64,000 bases of DNA from AP-15 sp963772965 (GTDB taxonomy: Bacteria; Pseudomonadota; Alphaproteobacteria; ATCC43930; CGMCC-115725): positions 124,001 to 188,000 of the forward strand of contig CAVYZU010000006.1 of assembly GCA_963772965.1 (NCBI GenBank). Direction: 5' to 3'. Shown here in pieces: positions 61,858 to 64,000 of the stretch. A program made the translations under genes and the position numbers. A model generated the notes under the pieces. The model searched no databases. It was not told where the DNA came from and was given only the letters and a program-made list of their open reading frames with translations. Numbering within the stretch: position 1 is the stretch's first letter; the number at the start of each line of letters is the position of its first letter.

Positions 61858-63276
61858 TTACAACGGTATCCGTTCGGCAGGGGGTAATGCCGGGCCGCGC
61901 AGATGCGGCGCCGGCTGTTCGGCGCGGGCGACAACTCGGTTCCGGCCAGTCGATTTCGCTTCATAAAGGGCTTCGTCGGCGCGTTTGAGGAAGTGGTCGC
62001 GATCTTCATATCCGCCATTCGCGGTCGTTACGCCGATGCTGATCGTTATCGCTAGCGGCTCGCCCACGCCCGGCAGCACGAACGGCTCGCTTGCTACTCC
62101 AAGCCGCAGCCGGTCAGCCACGGCGGCGGCAATCGCCAGTCCTGTCTCAGGCATCACGACGGCAAATTCCTCGCCGCCAAGGCGGGCGACAAGGTCGACG
62201 CTGCGCACGCTGCTGCGAGCCCGGCAGGCGATTTGCCGCAGGACTTCATCGCCCGCGGCGTGGCCATGGGTATCGTTGACGCGCTTGAAGTGGTCAATGT
62301 CGAACATCAATAGAGCAGCGCCGATCCCGTCATCATTCACGCGGGCCATCAGCTCATCCAGATGAGCGAACAAATACCGGCGGTTGTGCAGGCCGGTGAG
62401 CTCGTCGGTCAGCGCCAGCGACAGGCTGCGACGGTAATTCTCGTTCAGCTGGTCCTGCAATCGCCGGCGGCGAATTTGGGTGTTGGTGCGCGCCAGCAAT
62501 TCGTTGCGGTCGACCGGGCGCACCAGGTAATCATTGGCCCCGAGATCCAGTCCTTTGGCGAGGCGCGGCAGGTCGCGACTCGCAGCAACCAGCAGAATGG
62601 GAAGTTGCCGCAAGAGCCCGTTCGACCGGCATTGCGAGACAAAGCGCAGCGTATCGAGGTTAGGCGCGGTCAGACTGGCGATCATCAAGTCGGTCTCGCC
62701 ATCGAGACATGACTGAGCCTCGGTGCCGCTGACGACCCATGTCACATGATGGGCGCTCGCCAAGGCTTCCGTCATCTTGGCAGCAGCGAGTGAATCTTCT
62801 TCGATGATCAGGATTCGTGCCGGCCCTCGATCCAATTCCGCCCGTGTCTCGCTCCCTCCCAATCGCCCGCAGATCTCGTCGCGCAAGCGCCATTCATGCA
62901 TCATGCGCCTCAGTCGCACCAGCGAGCGCACGCGCGCAAAGAGAGCGACGTCTGAAACTGGTTTGGTCAGGAAATCATCGGCGCCGGCTTCGAGACCGCG
63001 CACCCGGTTCGCGGCGTCCGACAACGCTGTCACCATGACCACCGGCAGATCAGCGGTTCGCGGGTTGGACTTCAACTGGCGGCACACCTCAAACCCATCC
63101 ATTCGCGGCATCATGACGTCGAGCAGGATGACATCGGGCATTTCCGCTGCGGCGATATCCAAGGCAGAAGGTCCGCTGGACGCGGTTAGCACGTCGAAAT
63201 ATTCCGACGAAAGCTTTGCCTCGAGTAGCTTGACATTGAGGTCCAGGTCGTCGACGACCAGTACTCGTCCGGTCAT
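61858..63276 (-). CDS. pleD: PleD-like response regulator diguanylate cyclase
   Basis: The protein has 472 residues: REC1 with phospho-Asp 53 (DVILLDVMMPRMDG), a degenerate REC2 without the Asp (about 150-270, MIASLTAPN), then a GGDEF domain with an active-type GGEEF and an I-site RSVD five residues before it. This is the PleD architecture of Caulobacter, where phosphorylation by PleC/DivJ activates c-di-GMP synthesis during the swarmer-to-stalked transition. It lies 40 bp downstream of divK in the same operon. Confidence 0.9.
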   Translation of the reverse strand: MTGRVLVVDDLDLNVKLLEAKLSSEYFDVLTASSGPSALDIAAAEMPDVILLDVMMPRMDGFEVCRQLKSNPRTADLPVVMVTALSDAANRVRGLEAGADDFLTKPVSDVALFARVRSLVRLRRMMHEWRLRDEICGRLGGSETRAELDRGPARILIIEEDSLAAAKMTEALASAHHVTWVVSGTEAQSCLDGETDLMIASLTAPNLDTLRFVSQCRSNGLLRQLPILLVAASRDLPRLAKGLDLGANDYLVRPVDRNELLARTNTQIRRRRLQDQLNENYRRSLSLALTDELTGLHNRRYLFAHLDELMARVNDDGIGAALLMFDIDHFKRVNDTHGHAAGDEVLRQIACRARSSVRSVDLVARLGGEEFAVVMPETGLAIAAAVADRLRLGVASEPFVLPGVGEPLAITISIGVTTANGGYEDRDHFLKRADEALYEAKSTGRNRVVARAEQPAPHLRGPALPPAERIPL

Positions 63277-63316
63277 GACGAGCCCTTTTGTTCAGAGCTA
63301 TCCATGACGAGCTCAA

Positions 63317-63724
63317 TCACGAAAGGAAACGTTCGACAGTCTGTAGAAAGCCGGCAATCGATATCGGCTTGGCGATGTAGTCCTCGCATCCGCCGCCGCG
63401 GATTCTCTCCCTGTCCCCCTTCATCGCAAAAGCTGTGACCGCGATAACGGGGATCAGTTGCAGGTCTTTATCCTCCTTTAACAATCTGGTGACCTCGAGG
63501 CCGGAGATTTCCGGCAGCTGGATGTCCATCAGAATCAAATCGGGGTGGTGGCGGCGTGCCAGCGCTAATGCCTCGTTACCATCGCTGGTTTGCAGCGTGT
63601 CGTAGCCATGCGCCGTCAACAAGTCATTAAACAGCTTCATATTGAGTTCGTTGTCTTCGACGATCAACACCTTCTGCCGGCGCGGTGTCGGGCCCGGTTC
63701 GCTATCGCGAGTTTCGGCGGTCAT
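63317..63724 (-). CDS. divK: Single-domain response regulator DivK
   Basis: The protein has 135 residues from the ATG at 63722-63724. The receiver has KVLIVEDNELNMKLFNDLLT, phospho-Asp 67 in DLILMDIQLPEISGLEVTRL, and TAFAMKGDRERIRGGGCEDY then AKPIS. This pattern is typical of DivK, which inhibits the CckA pathway through DivL. The N-terminus is about ten residues longer than in Caulobacter. pleD follows, as in other alphaproteobacteria. Confidence 0.92.
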   Translation of the reverse strand: MTAETRDSEPGPTPRRQKVLIVEDNELNMKLFNDLLTAHGYDTLQTSDGNEALALARRHHPDLILMDIQLPEISGLEVTRLLKEDKDLQLIPVIAVTAFAMKGDRERIRGGGCEDYIAKPISIAGFLQTVERFLS

Positions 63725-63891
63725 ACTCCTCGAACCTGTAAAAACCTGGGTTAACACCTCGGACCCACAGAGCGCCGAGGGCAAGCGGAAACCTGCGCTC
63801 AATAACTGCTCAGCGATCAGGCTTAGTGGTAGCGATTTAAAATTTGATGAGTACTTTGGCGAGCATAACGCCGTGGTCTAAATGAAGAGCG

Positions 63892-64000
63892 ATGACAGGC
63901 TTTCGTATCGGCATCGATTTGGGCGGCAGCAAAATCGAGGGGGCCGCGATCGACACTCAAGGCGAACCCCGTGTTCGCCGCAGGGTATCGACCCCGGCAG
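63892..64000 (+). CDS. ROK-family sugar kinase (partial, right edge)
   Basis: The ATG at 63892 opens IGIDLGGSKIEGAAID, the phosphate-1 motif of ROK family kinases (fructokinase or N-acetylglucosamine kinase type). Only 36 residues are in the window. The family phosphorylates hexoses; some members are transcription repressors, but no HTH precedes the ATPase motif here. Confidence 0.75.
   Translation, partial: MTGFRIGIDLGGSKIEGAAIDTQGEPRVRRRVSTPA

Overview
The window looks like a GC-rich alphaproteobacterial chromosome, probably of Rhodospirillales or Hyphomicrobiales type. It carries cckA, sciP, divK and pleD of the CtrA cell-cycle network, an alphaproteobacterial-type DksA, a LigD/Ku pair, and many soil-type catabolic families (VOC proteins, TauD-like dioxygenases, amidohydrolases, a fumarylacetoacetase-like enzyme). 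The organism cannot be named from sequence alone.

Layout. (1) Positions 1-11409 are a prophage-like block read almost entirely on the minus strand. An early module (excisionase-like DNA-binding protein, SpoVG-like protein, prim-pol primase, RecA-fold ATPase, HTH repressor-like protein) is followed by two small ribbon-helix-helix genes. After these come short genes, a glycine-rich protein and a transglycosylase virion protein that leave the window on the left. A 5'-truncated IS256-family element sits in the last phage gene between two identical 267-bp copies of phage DNA. (2) A tRNA-Phe with its terminator (11602-11737) separates the phage from the host chromosome. (3) 12-17 kb holds recA directly downstream of cckA, then dksA and sciP. 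(4) 17-31 kb holds a hydantoinase, a PLD-like nuclease, a LysE-type exporter, a glutathione peroxidase, a membrane/2Fe-2S/adenylate cyclase fusion, and a Gld-type ABC transporter operon (ATPase, permease, GldG-like, DUF4340). (5) 31-35 kb is the divergent ligD/ku NHEJ pair. (6) 35-48 kb is a mixed catabolic region with a two-subunit TPP-dependent decarboxylase and an MFS exporter. (7) 48-52 kb holds modC and modB, a divergent Rdx/SelW-like gene with an in-frame TGA (probable selenoprotein), a frameshifted nucleotide-sugar dehydrogenase and tatA. (8) 52-64 kb holds a serine hydrolase, GNAT, an HMCES/YedK peptidase, a GMC oxidoreductase, glycogen phosphorylase, a second amidohydrolase, pleD, divK and the start of a ROK kinase.

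The most notable point is the short gene at 50067-50297. Read through its TGA codon it gives a complete Rdx/SelW-type protein with a C-V-P-U redox motif, and a hairpin fitting the bacterial SECIS description follows the TGA. A standard gene caller would miss it. Separately, four other genes (near 11150, 28453, 40821 and 51334) each look broken by one extra base. That pattern is more consistent with sequencing or assembly indels than with four independent pseudogenes, so those frames should be checked before they are interpreted biologically.
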